From: Halomonas sp. SpR8
GTDB lineage: Bacteria; Pseudomonadota; Gammaproteobacteria; Pseudomonadales; Halomonadaceae
Assembly: GCF_031010195.1 (NCBI RefSeq)
Contig: NZ_JAUAMC010000010.1
Location: 62,001 to 126,000, forward strand
Reading direction: 5' to 3'
DNA: 64,000 nt
A program made the translations under genes and the position numbers. Under the pieces are notes generated by a model that worked only from the letters and a program-made list of their open reading frames with translations, was not told where the DNA came from and did no database searches. This document shows, piece by piece, positions 7,969-17,179 of the stretch; positions within the stretch are counted from its first letter, which is position 1, and each line of letters starts with the position of its first letter.

Positions 7969-9435
7969 ATGAAACCACCAAACGTCCTCGCAACCCGGCA
8001 TCCTGCTTGCCGGGTCGCTTGGCTGTTGATCGCCTGCTGTCTTTTTGTCTTTCCTTCCCTCTCTTATGCCGACGCTGGATCGCTTGATCTGACCCTTTCG
8101 CTTGCCGGTATCTCTTCTGTCGTGATCTTCGTTCTCGCCTATGCGTTGGTGATGAGTGAAGAGATACTGCATATGCGAAAATCTAAGCCCGTGCTGGTGG
8201 CCGCTGGGCTTATCTGGGGGATCGTCGCTTGGGTTTATGTGCAAGCGGGTTTGCCGCAAGAGTCGGAAATCGCCTTCCGTGAAACGCTGCTTGAATACGC
8301 CGAGCTGTTACTATTTTTGCTGGTTGCGATGACCTACATCAACGCCATGGAAGAGCGGCGGGTATTTGATGCGCTGCGCTCTTGGCTTGTGCGTAAAGGC
8401 TTCAGCTATCGCACTTTATTCTGGATTACCGGTGTCATGGCGTTTGGTATTTCAGCCATCGCTAACAATATGACCACCGCCATGCTGATGTGCGCTGTAG
8501 TGCTAAAAGTTGCAGAAGGCGATAAGAAGTTTATCGGCCTTTGCTGCGTCAACGTGGTGGTCGCCTCCAATGCGGGTGGTGCCTTCAGCCCATTTGGCGA
8601 TATCACCACGCTAATGGTATGGCAGGCGGGCCAAATACCGTTTACCGGCTTCTTTGCGCTGCTGATTCCTGCGATCATTAATTTCATGGTGCCTTCAGTG
8701 ATCATGAATTTCTTCATCGTTAATCGTCAGCCTGCCTCGCTGAAAGAGAACGTCTGGCTCAAGCGTGGCGCGCGGCGGATTATTGCGCTGTTTTTGATCA
8801 CGGTGGCGATCTCGGTACTGTGTCACTCGGTTCTCTACTTACCACCTGCCATGGGCATGATGTTTGGTTTAGGTCTTCTGCAATTCTTTGGTTACTACCT
8901 ACGCCGCAGCCTTCCGCGCTCGCTTGAACGTAAGCGGGAGCGCTACTCGCGCCGGGGCGATTGGAAGAAGCTGGAGCAATTGGGTAGCGTCGTGCCGTTT
9001 GATATTTTCAGTCGTATTGCGCGTTCGGAGTGGGACACGCTGTTATTCTTTTACGGGGTCGTTATGTGCGTGGGTGGGCTCGGGTTTATGGGTTATCTTA
9101 GCCTGCTTTCCGAAACGCTCTACGGTAGCTGGAATCCGGTGTGGGCGAACGTAGTGCTGGGGCTTATTTCAGCAGTAGTCGATAACATTCCGGTAATGTT
9201 TGCGGTGCTTTCCATGGCGCCGGATATGTCGGAAGGTAACTGGTTACTGATTACCTTAACCGCCGGCGTGGGGGGTAGTTTGCTTTCCATGGGCTCCGCT
9301 GCTGGGGTTGCGCTGATGGGCCAGGCCCGGGGGATCTATACCTTTGCCGTTCACCTTCGTTGGGTACCGGCGATATTGTTGGGCTATGCCGCTAGCATCG
9401 GGGCACACCTGTGGATCAATGCTTCTTTGTTCTAG
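7969..9435 (+). CDS. nhaD: NhaD-type Na+/H+ antiporter
   Basis: A 488-residue inner-membrane antiporter exporting Na+ (or Li+) in exchange for H+, a typical salt-tolerance gene of Halomonas-like bacteria and Vibrio. A cleavable-looking N-terminal signal (WLLIACCLFVFPSLSYA) precedes about a dozen hydrophobic segments. Ion-transporter superfamily motifs are AIANNMTTAMLM and SNAGGAFSPFGDITT, with a mirrored VVDNIPVMFAVL and LSMGSAAGVALMG in the second half. The start ATG at 7969 has AGGA about 10 nt upstream; a nearby ATG at 7958 is closed by a stop after three codons. It is followed by a strong terminator at 9485. Length and motifs look intact. Confidence 0.93.
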   Translation: MKPPNVLATRHPACRVAWLLIACCLFVFPSLSYADAGSLDLTLSLAGISSVVIFVLAYALVMSEEILHMRKSKPVLVAAGLIWGIVAWVYVQAGLPQESEIAFRETLLEYAELLLFLLVAMTYINAMEERRVFDALRSWLVRKGFSYRTLFWITGVMAFGISAIANNMTTAMLMCAVVLKVAEGDKKFIGLCCVNVVVASNAGGAFSPFGDITTLMVWQAGQIPFTGFFALLIPAIINFMVPSVIMNFFIVNRQPASLKENVWLKRGARRIIALFLITVAISVLCHSVLYLPPAMGMMFGLGLLQFFGYYLRRSLPRSLERKRERYSRRGDWKKLEQLGSVVPFDIFSRIARSEWDTLLFFYGVVMCVGGLGFMGYLSLLSETLYGSWNPVWANVVLGLISAVVDNIPVMFAVLSMAPDMSEGNWLLITLTAGVGGSLLSMGSAAGVALMGQARGIYTFAVHLRWVPAILLGYAASIGAHLWINASLF

Positions 9436-9484
9436 AAAAATTTAGACGACCTGGGCTGCACAGTATCAGGTGAGCAAAACCTAA

Positions 9485-9525
9485 AACGCCCTTCACCGAG
9501 GAATCGGTGAAGGGCGTTGTTATGA
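9485..9525. terminator. Bidirectional intrinsic terminator after nhaD
   Basis: A perfect 14-bp stem (AACGCCCTTCACCG at 9485-9498, CGGTGAAGGGCGTT at 9505-9518) with a 6-nt loop lies between convergent nhaD and the CBS-domain gene. On the minus strand it is followed by a T-rich tail (GTTTTAGGTTTT), on the plus strand by a weaker one, so it probably stops transcripts from both sides. Confidence 0.85.
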
Positions 9526-9559
9526 ATAGGCTAAGATTTTGAACGCTAAAGTTAAAGCG

Positions 9560-10159
9560 CTACAGGTCGTGGCCGGTAATGACTTGACAAATCTCCGCAA
9601 AGCTCTTCGCCCTGGGCACTACACTAATCTCTTTATCTACGGCACTCTGTATTTCGCTTGCTGAGATGAGGCCGCGAATTCTAAGTTCTTGGGTATCGTT
9701 TTGTTCAGTGATTAGAAGGTGTTGCTCGGTGAAGGCTTCCATCGATAACACTAAGTCTTCAATCGTCAGTGAGGCCAGTTGGGCGATGGGCATGGCGCTA
9801 AGCTTGTGCCACGGGGTCATGATCATTTCCGCCGTTATATCTTCACGAGAGAGATTGCGCTGCTGCATGGCTAAATTAATCCGCCGAGTGCCAATCATTT
9901 CTTTTGAAGTAATAATGCCAATACAGTGCGCCTGTTTATCCATAACGAACAGCATACGAACACCGCCGTGGCGCATCTTAAGGTGTGCCTCGTCGATGGG
10001 CGTGTCGGCTTTAACGGATTGTGGCATTACCTGTGAAAAGTCGGTAAGCACGGTCATTGCAGGGCTAGTCGGCAGCAGCCGCTTGGGTGCTGGCATGGCC
10101 AGTAGTGGCGTTGAGCTTAAATGAATTAATGGCTTCGGTGAAAAATTTACTTGGTTCAT
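9560..10159 (-). CDS. CBS-domain pair protein
   Basis: A 199-residue soluble protein made of two CBS motifs and little else. The first covers about residues 40-110 (MPQSVKADTPIDEAHLKM, then HCIGIITSKEMIG); the second covers about 125-190 (MTPWHKLSAMP ... QELRIRGLISASEIQ). Such stand-alone Bateman modules bind adenine nucleotides and regulate partner proteins, but the partner is not evident. The start at 10159 is preceded by a near-perfect AAGGAGGT, so translation should be strong. It lies 129 bp downstream of the two-component kinase gene on the same strand and could be its distal operon member or have its own promoter. No catalytic domain is visible. Confidence 0.85.
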   Translation of the reverse strand: MNQVNFSPKPLIHLSSTPLLAMPAPKRLLPTSPAMTVLTDFSQVMPQSVKADTPIDEAHLKMRHGGVRMLFVMDKQAHCIGIITSKEMIGTRRINLAMQQRNLSREDITAEMIMTPWHKLSAMPIAQLASLTIEDLVLSMEAFTEQHLLITEQNDTQELRIRGLISASEIQSAVDKEISVVPRAKSFAEICQVITGHDL

Positions 10160-10288
10160 CGGGGGACCTCCTTGTGGAGAAAGGGTGAACCGTGGCTATC
10201 TGGTTCACTGTGTGACTCCACAGTTGCACGTAATTCTTATCGCAACCTTAAGAGATCTAAAAACGCTGCTTAAGAAGCTAATAAAATG

Positions 10289-11674
10289 CTATTCCTCTTG
10301 AAGTCGCTGCAGATAAATACATACCCGCAACCCGCCATTGGGGGCATCTTCAAGCTGAAGCTTGCCTTTGTGCCGTGTGACCAACCGCTCAACGATCGAA
10401 AGCCCTAACCCGGAACCTGCACTGGGGCCTGCACGCTGAAAGCGCTCAACCACTTTTTTGCGTTCGCTGATCGGTATACCTGGGCCTTGATCATCCACCG
10501 TTAATTGAAAACCTGATGACGTCGCCGTTAGCGTGATACTGATCGCGCTTTGATGGGGGGAGTGCTGAATGGCATTGCCGACCAGATTTTGTATTAGGGT
10601 TTCTATGCCGCCGGGTTCTTCCAGCATTAACCAATCAGTCTGCTCATCTGCATTTAGCAGTAGCTGTTGGTCCCGCTCTGCAGCCAGTGGTGAAAGCTTG
10701 GCCAACGTCTCACGTACCTCACTGAGTAGGTTGCTGGTGCGGTACTCAGGCTGCGACTCCTCTTCGGGCTCCAGGCGCGCCAACGTTAATAGCTGGGTAA
10801 CTAAACGCGTAGAGCGGGCAACGCCGCCGCGAAGATGGCTTAACGCTTCGCGACGATCGTCAGGGTTATCGGCGGTTAAGGCATTCTGTGCGTGTAGATC
10901 AAGTACCGCTAGGGGGGTGCGTAGTTCATGGGCGGCATCGGCAATAAAGCGCTTTTCGCGTATCCGCATCAGCCTAATTCGCTCTAATAACCGGTTGAGC
11001 GCGCCGGCGATGGTGCCTAACTCCTGAGGCAGCGGGCTAAGGGTTAAGGGCTGTAAATTGTGTGGATCGCGACTTCGAATCTGCTCCGCCATACGCGAAA
11101 GCGGGGCCAAGCCCCAGCCAATCGACCACCATAGCAGGGCGGTGAGTAGCGGTAGGCCTATCAGATCGGGCATCAGAGTACGCAGAGCCACTGCTCTTAT
11201 AACGTCGCCGCGCACATCTTCACGCTCGCTGACGATAATTCGCTGGCTGGAATCAGTGACGTTGAGTACGTATATACGCCATTCGTGCCCGCCAATATGT
11301 TGACTAGTAAAGCCGGAAGGGAGCTCTGCCATTGGTGCGACGGGGGCGTTGGCAGAGCGCAGCAGCAGGTGATCCTGTTGCCATAGTTGAAAGGCCAGTT
11401 TGCTGTCATCACGGTGTTGTGCAAAGCGCTGGTCGGATTGCACGGCCCGCTCTAACGCGTTTTCCACACTGTTGATCAGCACGCTGCGCGCCTCTTCCGG
11501 GATAGGCGCTTGCAGTATGCCCTCGAGTAGACGTGCGTTCTGGGCCAAGCTGGCATCGTATAACGTTTCAATTTCATGGGCTGCATAGCGGTAGCTGATA
11601 AAACCAATCACCAGCATACTAATGCCAAACACTAGCAGCGCTAGTCCAAGCGTGCGTTGGCGGATAGAGGTCAT
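10289..11674 (-). CDS. Two-component sensor histidine kinase (QseC/TctE-like)
   Basis: A 461-residue inner-membrane kinase. Helix 1 is at about residues 8-28, a periplasmic sensor region spans 30-160, and helix 2 is at about 165-187. A HAMP-like linker and HisKA follow, with the phospho-acceptor His249 in DAAHELRTPLAVL. The HATPase domain shows an N box (LIQNLVGNAIQHSP), G1 (VDDQGPGIP) and G2 (GSGLGLSIVERL). The periplasmic part is of the 2CSK-N type seen in TctE/QseC; the ligand is unknown. Its start overlaps the end of the response-regulator gene by 4 bp (ATGA), showing translational coupling, so the pair is cognate. Confidence 0.92.
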   Translation of the reverse strand: MTSIRQRTLGLALLVFGISMLVIGFISYRYAAHEIETLYDASLAQNARLLEGILQAPIPEEARSVLINSVENALERAVQSDQRFAQHRDDSKLAFQLWQQDHLLLRSANAPVAPMAELPSGFTSQHIGGHEWRIYVLNVTDSSQRIIVSEREDVRGDVIRAVALRTLMPDLIGLPLLTALLWWSIGWGLAPLSRMAEQIRSRDPHNLQPLTLSPLPQELGTIAGALNRLLERIRLMRIREKRFIADAAHELRTPLAVLDLHAQNALTADNPDDRREALSHLRGGVARSTRLVTQLLTLARLEPEEESQPEYRTSNLLSEVRETLAKLSPLAAERDQQLLLNADEQTDWLMLEEPGGIETLIQNLVGNAIQHSPHQSAISITLTATSSGFQLTVDDQGPGIPISERKKVVERFQRAGPSAGSGLGLSIVERLVTRHKGKLQLEDAPNGGLRVCIYLQRLQEE

Positions 11675-12351
11675 GAGTGCTCATCCTGATCGGCTTTATC
11701 CATTACGTAACCGATGCCGCGCAGCGTACGAATAAGCTGAGGAAAAAATTTGCGCCGTAGATGGTGCACGTGAACCTCAATCGCGTTGCTCTCTACATCT
11801 TCATCCCAGCCATAAACCAAGCGCGTTAATGTATCGCGGGTAAACACGCGCCCCGGGTGACTCATAAACTCTTGTAATAGGGTCAGTTCACGCCGTGACA
11901 GTTCAACAGGCTGATGCTGATAGGTGACCCGCATGGTTAGTGGATCCAGCCGTATACCGCGACACTCCAGAGCACTGCTCACTTGATCACTACTGCGTCG
12001 CAATAGAGCGCGCAGGCGTGCTTTTAATTCGGCGACTTCAAATGGCTTGGTTAAATAGTCATCGGCCCCCGCGTCTAACCCGTCAATGCGTTCATCGACC
12101 GCGTCGCGAGCGGTTAACACGAGAATAGGCACACGATTACCCTGTCGCCGCACAGCCTCAAGTACCTGCATTCCATCCATACGCGGCAGTCCCAAATCGA
12201 GAATGACCGCATCAAACGGCTCGCCTTCCTTCAATGTCGCCAAGGCGGTGATACCATCGCTCAAATGATCCACCGTGTAATGTTCGGGTTTTAAGGCTAG
12301 GCGAATGCCTGAGGCTAAGCTGGGGTCGTCTTCTACCAACAGAATACGCAT
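11671..12351 (-). CDS. OmpR-family response regulator
   Basis: A 226-residue DNA-binding regulator. The receiver domain has the acidic pocket (VEDDPS), phospho-acceptor Asp52 (ILDLGLPRMDG), switch Thr80 (LVLTARDA) and Lys102 (DYLTKPF). The C-terminal winged helix ends NAIEVHVHHLRRKF ... RTLRGIGYVM, typical of OmpR/PhoB and closest by eye to the QseB/TctD group. It is the first gene of the operon regulator-kinase (and perhaps the CBS-domain gene). Targets are unknown. The divergent cytochrome c gene across the 0.4-kb intergenic region is a reasonable candidate, but that rests on position only. Confidence 0.93.
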   Translation of the reverse strand: MRILLVEDDPSLASGIRLALKPEHYTVDHLSDGITALATLKEGEPFDAVILDLGLPRMDGMQVLEAVRRQGNRVPILVLTARDAVDERIDGLDAGADDYLTKPFEVAELKARLRALLRRSSDQVSSALECRGIRLDPLTMRVTYQHQPVELSRRELTLLQEFMSHPGRVFTRDTLTRLVYGWDEDVESNAIEVHVHHLRRKFFPQLIRTLRGIGYVMDKADQDEHS

Positions 12352-12757
12352 GTCGTCGTGGGCTCTCCGCTGGGCTAATGGTCGTCACGTCACTTAAAAG
12401 AGTGGCGTGCAAAGGTTTAGGCCGTCAGGATGGTGGTTATAAATTATAGGCCAATAACGTAGCACGCTTTGTTACTCCGCTGAGTTCTGGAGGTGGTTGA
12501 ACCGCATCGGTACTCCATAGCTGTGTTTATTAGTGTGGAAAGGCGATAACAACAAGTGAAGAGCCAAAATAAGGCATCAATAGTCGCGGTTATATGCAAT
12601 AGGCGCGCTTAGTAGCATTTTCTTGCGCTTTGCGTTGCCGTTATACTAGCCCTAATTCGCACGTCTTGGCGTCTCGGCTGCGCATCGTCGTTGGTGGCGC
12701 TGCCGCGAACAGGGGTTAAGAACAAACGTTTAATGACAATACTAAGAGGTGGTGAGA
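12352..12757. other. Intergenic region between response regulator and cytochrome c
   Basis: About 406 bp between divergent genes, without a credible coding frame. It should hold the promoters of both operons. On the plus strand a TATACT at 12642-12647 is a plausible -10 element for the cytochrome gene, but the matching -35 (TTTCTT at 12619-12624, 17-bp spacer) is poor. AAGAGG at 12744-12749 is the ribosome binding site for the GTG at 12758. No strong hairpin or repeated operator stands out. Confidence 0.5.
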
Positions 12758-13624
12758 GTGAAAGCTAAGCTGATCATGAGCGGGCTGGCGGCCCTCGGCA
12801 TCATGGCGGGCACATCCAGTGTTTATGCCCAAGATGATGCCGCACGTGATGCGATTGCCGAGCGTTTAGCGCCGGTAGGGCAACTCTGTTTACAAGGCGA
12901 GGACTGTGGCACCGCAGCGGCACCGGCAGGCGATAGCGCTAGCAGTGGCGGTGATATCGACGGCGAAGGCATTTACGGTAATGTGTGTAGCGCCTGCCAC
13001 GACTCTGGTGCTGCTGGTGCGCCTATTCGCGGCGATGAAGCGGCCTGGGCCGAGCGAACTGAACAAGGTTTTGCCACGCTGCTAGAGCACTCTATTAACG
13101 GTATTGGCGCAATGCCCGCTCGTGGCGGTAACCCCAACCTCTCAGATGAAGAGATGGAAGCGGCAACTGCCTATATGGTTGAGCCGGTTATGGATGTCCC
13201 TGAACTGGAAGGTGGCGACGAGGCAACGGCTGAAGACGAAGAAGCCACTGATGAAGCCGCTACTGCAGAGACAGCGGCCTCTGAAGATGAAGCGGCTAGC
13301 GAAGAAGAAACCGCTGCTAATGATGACGCTGCCGGTGGAGAAGACGCGGCGGCTAGTGAAGACGAGAGTGGTGGTAGCGATTTAGATGGTGCATCACTCT
13401 ATGCAAGCTCTGGCTGTGCAGCATGCCACGATAGCGGCGTTGCAGGAGCACCGGCGATGGGCGATGCGGATGCCTGGGCTGAGCGTTTAGAAAAAGGTGC
13501 TGATGAGCTCTACGCCAGCGCCATTAACGGCATCGGTGCCATGCCCGCGAAAGGCGGTAACCCTAACCTTTCAGATGAAAAAGTCGTGGCGATTGTCGAT
13601 CACATGATGGCTGAAGCTGAATAA
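12758..13624 (+). CDS. Di-haem class I cytochrome c (cytochrome c5-like), acidic linker
   Basis: A 288-residue secreted cytochrome. The signal peptide ends SSVYA before QDD. Two cytochrome c5-like domains follow, with haem sites CSACH (77-81) and CAACH (220-224) and probable axial Met119 and Met262 in the near-identical GIGAMPARGGNPNLSD / GIGAMPAKGGNPNLSD segments. This points to an internal duplication. They are joined by about 60 residues made almost only of Glu, Asp, Ala, Ser and Thr, which would be strongly negative and disordered and fits a halophile periplasm. An extra Cys pair (44, 50) precedes domain one. I choose the GTG at 12758 because it gives a clean signal peptide after AAGAGG; GTGs at 12749 and 12752 are alternatives. 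Likely role: periplasmic electron carrier. Confidence 0.9.
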   Translation: MKAKLIMSGLAALGIMAGTSSVYAQDDAARDAIAERLAPVGQLCLQGEDCGTAAAPAGDSASSGGDIDGEGIYGNVCSACHDSGAAGAPIRGDEAAWAERTEQGFATLLEHSINGIGAMPARGGNPNLSDEEMEAATAYMVEPVMDVPELEGGDEATAEDEEATDEAATAETAASEDEAASEEETAANDDAAGGEDAAASEDESGGSDLDGASLYASSGCAACHDSGVAGAPAMGDADAWAERLEKGADELYASAINGIGAMPAKGGNPNLSDEKVVAIVDHMMAEAE

Positions 13625-13668
13625 GTCAAAACCTTATTTGCTCAGCTAATAGAGATGTTGAACTATCT

Positions 13669-13712
13669 TATCCACAGGGAGTTTTTACTGGCACCCTGTG
13701 GATACTATTTTT
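13669..13712 (+). terminator. Intrinsic terminator after cytochrome c gene
   Basis: TATCCACAGGG (13669-13679) pairs perfectly with CCCTGTGGATA (13694-13704) over 11 bp with a 14-nt loop, followed by a T-rich stretch. It lies between the cytochrome gene and the convergent rep gene. The left arm with the preceding T contains TTATCCACA, the consensus DnaA box; the right arm holds a one-mismatch copy in reverse. Confidence 0.7.
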
Positions 13713-13732
13713 TATAGCCTCAGTTCTGCCCT

Positions 13733-15802
13733 TTATCCCAATAGCGAACGCAGCCCCGCAATGGCATCTTTGCCGCGGGCCTGTTTCTTATCCGGATCCT
13801 CTTTATCCGCACGACCTTCCCACTCCAAATCCCCCCCAGGCAGTTCGTCCAAAAAACGGCTCGGCTGGCAGTCCATCAGTTCACCGTAGGCTTTACGCTG
13901 GCGGGCGAGCGTCAGCGTTAGCGTGCGCCGCGCCCGGGTAATGCCCACATAGGCCAAGCGTCGCTCCTCCTCCACGGTGCCTACTTCAATGGCGTTGCGG
14001 TGAGGCAGTAGGTCTTCCTCAAGTCCCATCAAATAAACGTGGGGGAACTCGAGACCTTTAGAGGCGTGCATGGTGAGCAGCTGCACTCTATCCGAGTCAT
14101 CCTCTTCCGCCTGCTGTTCCAGAATATCGCGCAGTACCAGGCGTGAAATCGCCGCTTCCACACCGTCGGTTTCCGTATCGGTGGAGTCAGTATCGTCTTC
14201 TGGTTCGCGGTTAAGCGATTTTTCTAACTGATCGATCAAAATCCACACATTGGCCATACGCCGTTCAGCAACGGTGGGCGCGCTGGCGTTTTGGTACAGC
14301 CAGGCCTCGTAATCCATATCCCGCAGCATGTCGCGTATGGCGGCAATCGCATCGCCCTGATCCATGCGCTTGCGCACGCCGTCGATAAAATGGGTAAAGC
14401 GGCTTAAGCGCTCAGTCGCTCGGGTTGGCAATACTTGCTCTAATCCAAGTTCGTGGCAGGCGGCAAACAGTGAAATTGAGCGCTCAGTCGCATAGTTGGC
14501 AAGCTTTTCGACGGTGCCGGGGCCCACTTCCCTGCGCGGCACGTTCACTATGCGCAAAAAGGCGTTGTCGTCGGCGGGGTTAATCAGCAGACGCAGGTAA
14601 GCCATGGTGTCTTTAATCTCGTTGCGCGAGAAAAACGACGTACCGCCGGAGAGCTTGTAAGGAATCTGATAGTGCTGCAGCTTGAGCTCTAACAGTCGCG
14701 CCTGGAAGTTGCCGCGATAAAGCACCGCAAAGTCGCGCCACTCGGACTTTTCCTTGATCCGCCGGGTGAGCATTTCGCTGGCCACCCGCTCGGACTCCGC
14801 CTCTTCGTGACGATTGACGATCACCCGGATGGGCGCGCCGTCGCCCATATCGGACCACAGCGTTTTCTCATAGACGTGGGGGTTATTGGCGATCAGCGTG
14901 TTGGCGGCGCGCAATATGGTGGCAGTAGAGCGGTAGTTCTGCTCCAGCTTGATCACTTTCAGGCGCGGAAAATCTTCCCCCAGGGTAATCAGGTTTTCAG
15001 GCCGCGCGCCACGCCAGGCGTAAATCGACTGGTCATCGTCACCCACCACGGTAAAGGTGGAGCGCTCCGCCATCAGCAGCTTCACCAGCAGGTACTGGGA
15101 AACGTTGGTGTCCTGATACTCATCCACCAGCATATAGTGGATTTTGCGCCGCCAGCGCTCTAGCGCCTCAGTATCATTTTGTAGCAATACCACGGGTAGC
15201 AGAATCAGATCGTCAAAATCCACCGCGTTGTAAGCTTTTAAGTGGCGCACGTAGGCTTCGTATACCCGAGCGGCGAAGTGCTCATCGTCATCCGAGGCAA
15301 ACGAAAGCGCATCGCTGGGCAGTACTAAATCGTTCTTCCAGGTGGAGATTTTGCTCTGCACGGCGTTGATCTGCTCGGCATCCACCTGGGCGTCTTTGTT
15401 CATCAAATCCCGCAGCAGCGCCTTGGCGTCTTCCGGATCAAACAGCGAAAAGCCCGGCTTGTAGCCAAGGGTTTTAAGCTCGCCGCGGATAATATTCAGC
15501 CCTAAGGTGTGGAAGGTGGAGACCGTCAGCCCGTGGCCCTCTTTGCCGTGGAGCATCTGGCCGACGCGCTCTTTCATCTCCCTGGCGGCTTTGTTGGTAA
15601 AGGTCACTGCGGCGATCCTGCGTGCGCTCATTCCACACTCTTGAACCAGGTAGGCAATTTTGGTGGTAATCACGCTGGTTTTACCCGAACCTGCGCCCGC
15701 TAATACCAGGCAAGGGCCATCGATATAGCGCACCGCTTCCTGCTGGCGCGGGTTTAGCCCTTTAATGCGGCTAAGAATGCTCTTGGGCGTGGCAGGCGTC
15801 AT
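13733..15802 (-). CDS. rep: ATP-dependent DNA helicase Rep
   Basis: A 689-residue SF1A 3'-5' helicase that clears proteins ahead of replication forks. Motifs in order are [11 protein letters not shown] (Q motif), [13 protein letters not shown] (Walker A), [15 protein letters not shown] (Ia), LVDEYQDTN (II), [13 protein letters not shown] (III), LEQNYRST (IV), [19 protein letters not shown] (V) and [13 protein letters not shown] (VI). The early residues ([22 protein letters not shown]) match Rep better than UvrD or PcrA. Length fits Rep (about 670). It is divergent from trmL, and convergent with the cytochrome gene with a terminator between them. Confidence 0.93.
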   Translation of the reverse strand: MTPATPKSILSRIKGLNPRQQEAVRYIDGPCLVLAGAGSGKTSVITTKIAYLVQECGMSARRIAAVTFTNKAAREMKERVGQMLHGKEGHGLTVSTFHTLGLNIIRGELKTLGYKPGFSLFDPEDAKALLRDLMNKDAQVDAEQINAVQSKISTWKNDLVLPSDALSFASDDDEHFAARVYEAYVRHLKAYNAVDFDDLILLPVVLLQNDTEALERWRRKIHYMLVDEYQDTNVSQYLLVKLLMAERSTFTVVGDDDQSIYAWRGARPENLITLGEDFPRLKVIKLEQNYRSTATILRAANTLIANNPHVYEKTLWSDMGDGAPIRVIVNRHEEAESERVASEMLTRRIKEKSEWRDFAVLYRGNFQARLLELKLQHYQIPYKLSGGTSFFSRNEIKDTMAYLRLLINPADDNAFLRIVNVPRREVGPGTVEKLANYATERSISLFAACHELGLEQVLPTRATERLSRFTHFIDGVRKRMDQGDAIAAIRDMLRDMDYEAWLYQNASAPTVAERRMANVWILIDQLEKSLNREPEDDTDSTDTETDGVEAAISRLVLRDILEQQAEEDDSDRVQLLTMHASKGLEFPHVYLMGLEEDLLPHRNAIEVGTVEEERRLAYVGITRARRTLTLTLARQRKAYGELMDCQPSRFLDELPGGDLEWEGRADKEDPDKKQARGKDAIAGLRSLLG

Positions 15803-15835
15803 GGCGTGGGTGATCCTCTGCGAGTGTTGCTAGTC

Positions 15836-15859
15836 GGTTTCAAGTACGGTTTCAAGTAC
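15836..15859. repeat. Perfect 12-bp tandem duplication upstream of trmL
   Basis: GGTTTCAAGTAC occurs twice head to tail (15836-15847 and 15848-15859), 42 bp before the trmL start, in the divergent rep/trmL promoter region. It could be a recent slippage duplication or alter promoter spacing. Confidence 0.9.
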
Positions 15860-15901
15860 AATCAGCCGCTTGGCGAATGCATGATAAACAGGCAGGTGGC
15901 G

Positions 15902-16372
15902 ATGTTTGAAGTAGCGCTTTTTGAACCGCGTATGGCGCCCAATACGGGCAATATCATGCGCTTGGTAGCCAATAACGGCTGTCGTTTGCACCTGATTGAA
16001 CCGCTGGGCTTCGACCTGGAAGAGAAAAAACTGCGTCGCGCCGGGCTCGATTATCGCGACTTGGCCAACGTCACTCGCCACGCGGATTTTAGTGCCTTTC
16101 AACAGGCGATGCAGGGGCGGCGCATCTGGGCAATCACCACTAAAGGTACGCGCAGCTACAGCGATGCCGACTTCGCCCCCGGCGATGTGCTGCTGTTTGG
16201 CTCGGAAACCGCCGGGCTTTCACCCCAGGTGCATGAAGCGCTCCCAGCAGAGCACAAACTGCGCCTGCCCATGCAGCCCAACAACCGTAGCTTGAACCTC
16301 TCCAACGCTGTGGCTATTGTGAGCTACGAGGCGTGGCGCCAGCAAGGTTTTGCTGGCGCAGGTTCGATCTAA
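15902..16372 (+). CDS. trmL: tRNA (cytidine(34)-2'-O)-methyltransferase TrmL
   Basis: A 156-residue SPOUT methyltransferase (E. coli TrmL has 157) that 2'-O-methylates the wobble base of certain leucine tRNAs using SAM. Key segments are [47 protein letters not shown] and the knot motif [18 protein letters not shown] place the start at the ATG at 15902, which matches the E. coli N terminus (M-hydrophobic-YEP). In-frame starts at 15806 and 15881 would add residues foreign to the family. It is convergent with pyrE, the two stops being directly adjacent (16372/16373). Confidence 0.93.
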   Translation: MFEVALFEPRMAPNTGNIMRLVANNGCRLHLIEPLGFDLEEKKLRRAGLDYRDLANVTRHADFSAFQQAMQGRRIWAITTKGTRSYSDADFAPGDVLLFGSETAGLSPQVHEALPAEHKLRLPMQPNNRSLNLSNAVAIVSYEAWRQQGFAGAGSI

Positions 16373-17038
16373 TCAGTTAGCAATCCCGTAGCGGTCTCGA
16401 TACGCCCTGATCGCTTCGGCATAGGCGAGCATTTCGCCACCGGCATGCTCTTCAAGGTAAGTGAGCACTTGCTCTAAGGTGACGATACTGACCACCGGCA
16501 TACCGTACTGGGCCTGTACTTCCTGAATGGCGCTCTGCTCGCCCTGACCGCGCTCCTGACGATCTAGGGCGATAATAACGCCCGCGGCGCGGGCACCGCT
16601 CTGTTCAATCAATGTCATCACTTCGCGAATCGCGGTGCCCGCAGTGATGACGTCATCAATAATCAGAATATCGCCAGAAAGCGGTGCACCAACAATATTG
16701 CCGCCTTCACCGTGGGTTTTGGCCTCTTTGCGGTTAAAGGCGTAGGGCATATCCCGGTCGTGATGGTCGGCCAAGGCCGCCGCCGTGACAGCTGCCAGCG
16801 GAATGCCCTTGTACGCCGGGCCAAACAGCACATCGGCATTTAAGTCGCTATCGACAATCGCCTGAGCGTAAAAACGCCCGAGCTTGGCCAGTGCGCGCCC
16901 GGTTTGAAACAGCCCGGCGTTGAAAAAGTAGGGGCTAACGCGGCCAGATTTCAGCGTAAACTCGCCAAACTTAAGCACGCCTTGCTCAATGGCAAAGGCA
17001 ATGAAATCGCGCTGGTAGGGTTGTAGAGTGGTGGCCAC
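16373..17038 (-). CDS. pyrE: Orotate phosphoribosyltransferase PyrE
   Basis: A 221-residue cytosolic enzyme converting orotate and PRPP to OMP in de novo pyrimidine synthesis. The N-terminal [16 protein letters not shown] and [18 protein letters not shown] match the family. The PRPP loop is [17 protein letters not shown] take the GTG at 17038, which has AGGAAA 5-7 nt upstream; a further in-frame GTG at 17050 would place that Shine-Dalgarno inside the gene. It is divergent from the Crc-like gene, the same arrangement as pyrE-crc in Pseudomonas. No pyrE attenuator-type leader was evident. Confidence 0.94.
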   Translation of the reverse strand: MATTLQPYQRDFIAFAIEQGVLKFGEFTLKSGRVSPYFFNAGLFQTGRALAKLGRFYAQAIVDSDLNADVLFGPAYKGIPLAAVTAAALADHHDRDMPYAFNRKEAKTHGEGGNIVGAPLSGDILIIDDVITAGTAIREVMTLIEQSGARAAGVIIALDRQERGQGEQSAIQEVQAQYGMPVVSIVTLEQVLTYLEEHAGGEMLAYAEAIRAYRDRYGIAN

Positions 17039-17121
17039 GGCTTTCCTCACTAGGCGGTAGGTTTAAATCTGTACAAAAGCAACAATATAAGCAGGGTAAA
17101 TAGCAAGTTTTAGTCGCTGCC

Positions 17122-17152
17122 TTTACCCAAACGTCTAAACGTCGGGTATCAT
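17122..17152 (+). promoter_or_regulatory. Candidate sigma70 promoter of the crc-like gene
   Basis: TTTACC (17122-17127) or TTACCC and TATCAT (17147-17152) with an 18-19 bp spacer lie just upstream of the start at 17180. GGGTAAA (17095-17101) and TTTACCC (17122-17128) form an inverted repeat across the pyrE/crc divergent region. This is a consensus-by-eye call. Confidence 0.3.
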
Positions 17153-17179
17153 ACAGCAGCGACGCAAAAGGGACGATTT

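Noticed and set aside
12548..12555. AACAACAA as an Hfq/Crc catabolite-activity motif
   Set aside because: It lies about 200 bp before the cytochrome start, far from any ribosome binding site, and is too short to be significant.
13669..13704. Replication origin
   Set aside because: One DnaA-box pair, no AT-rich unwinding element and no dnaA, dnaN or gidA genes nearby.
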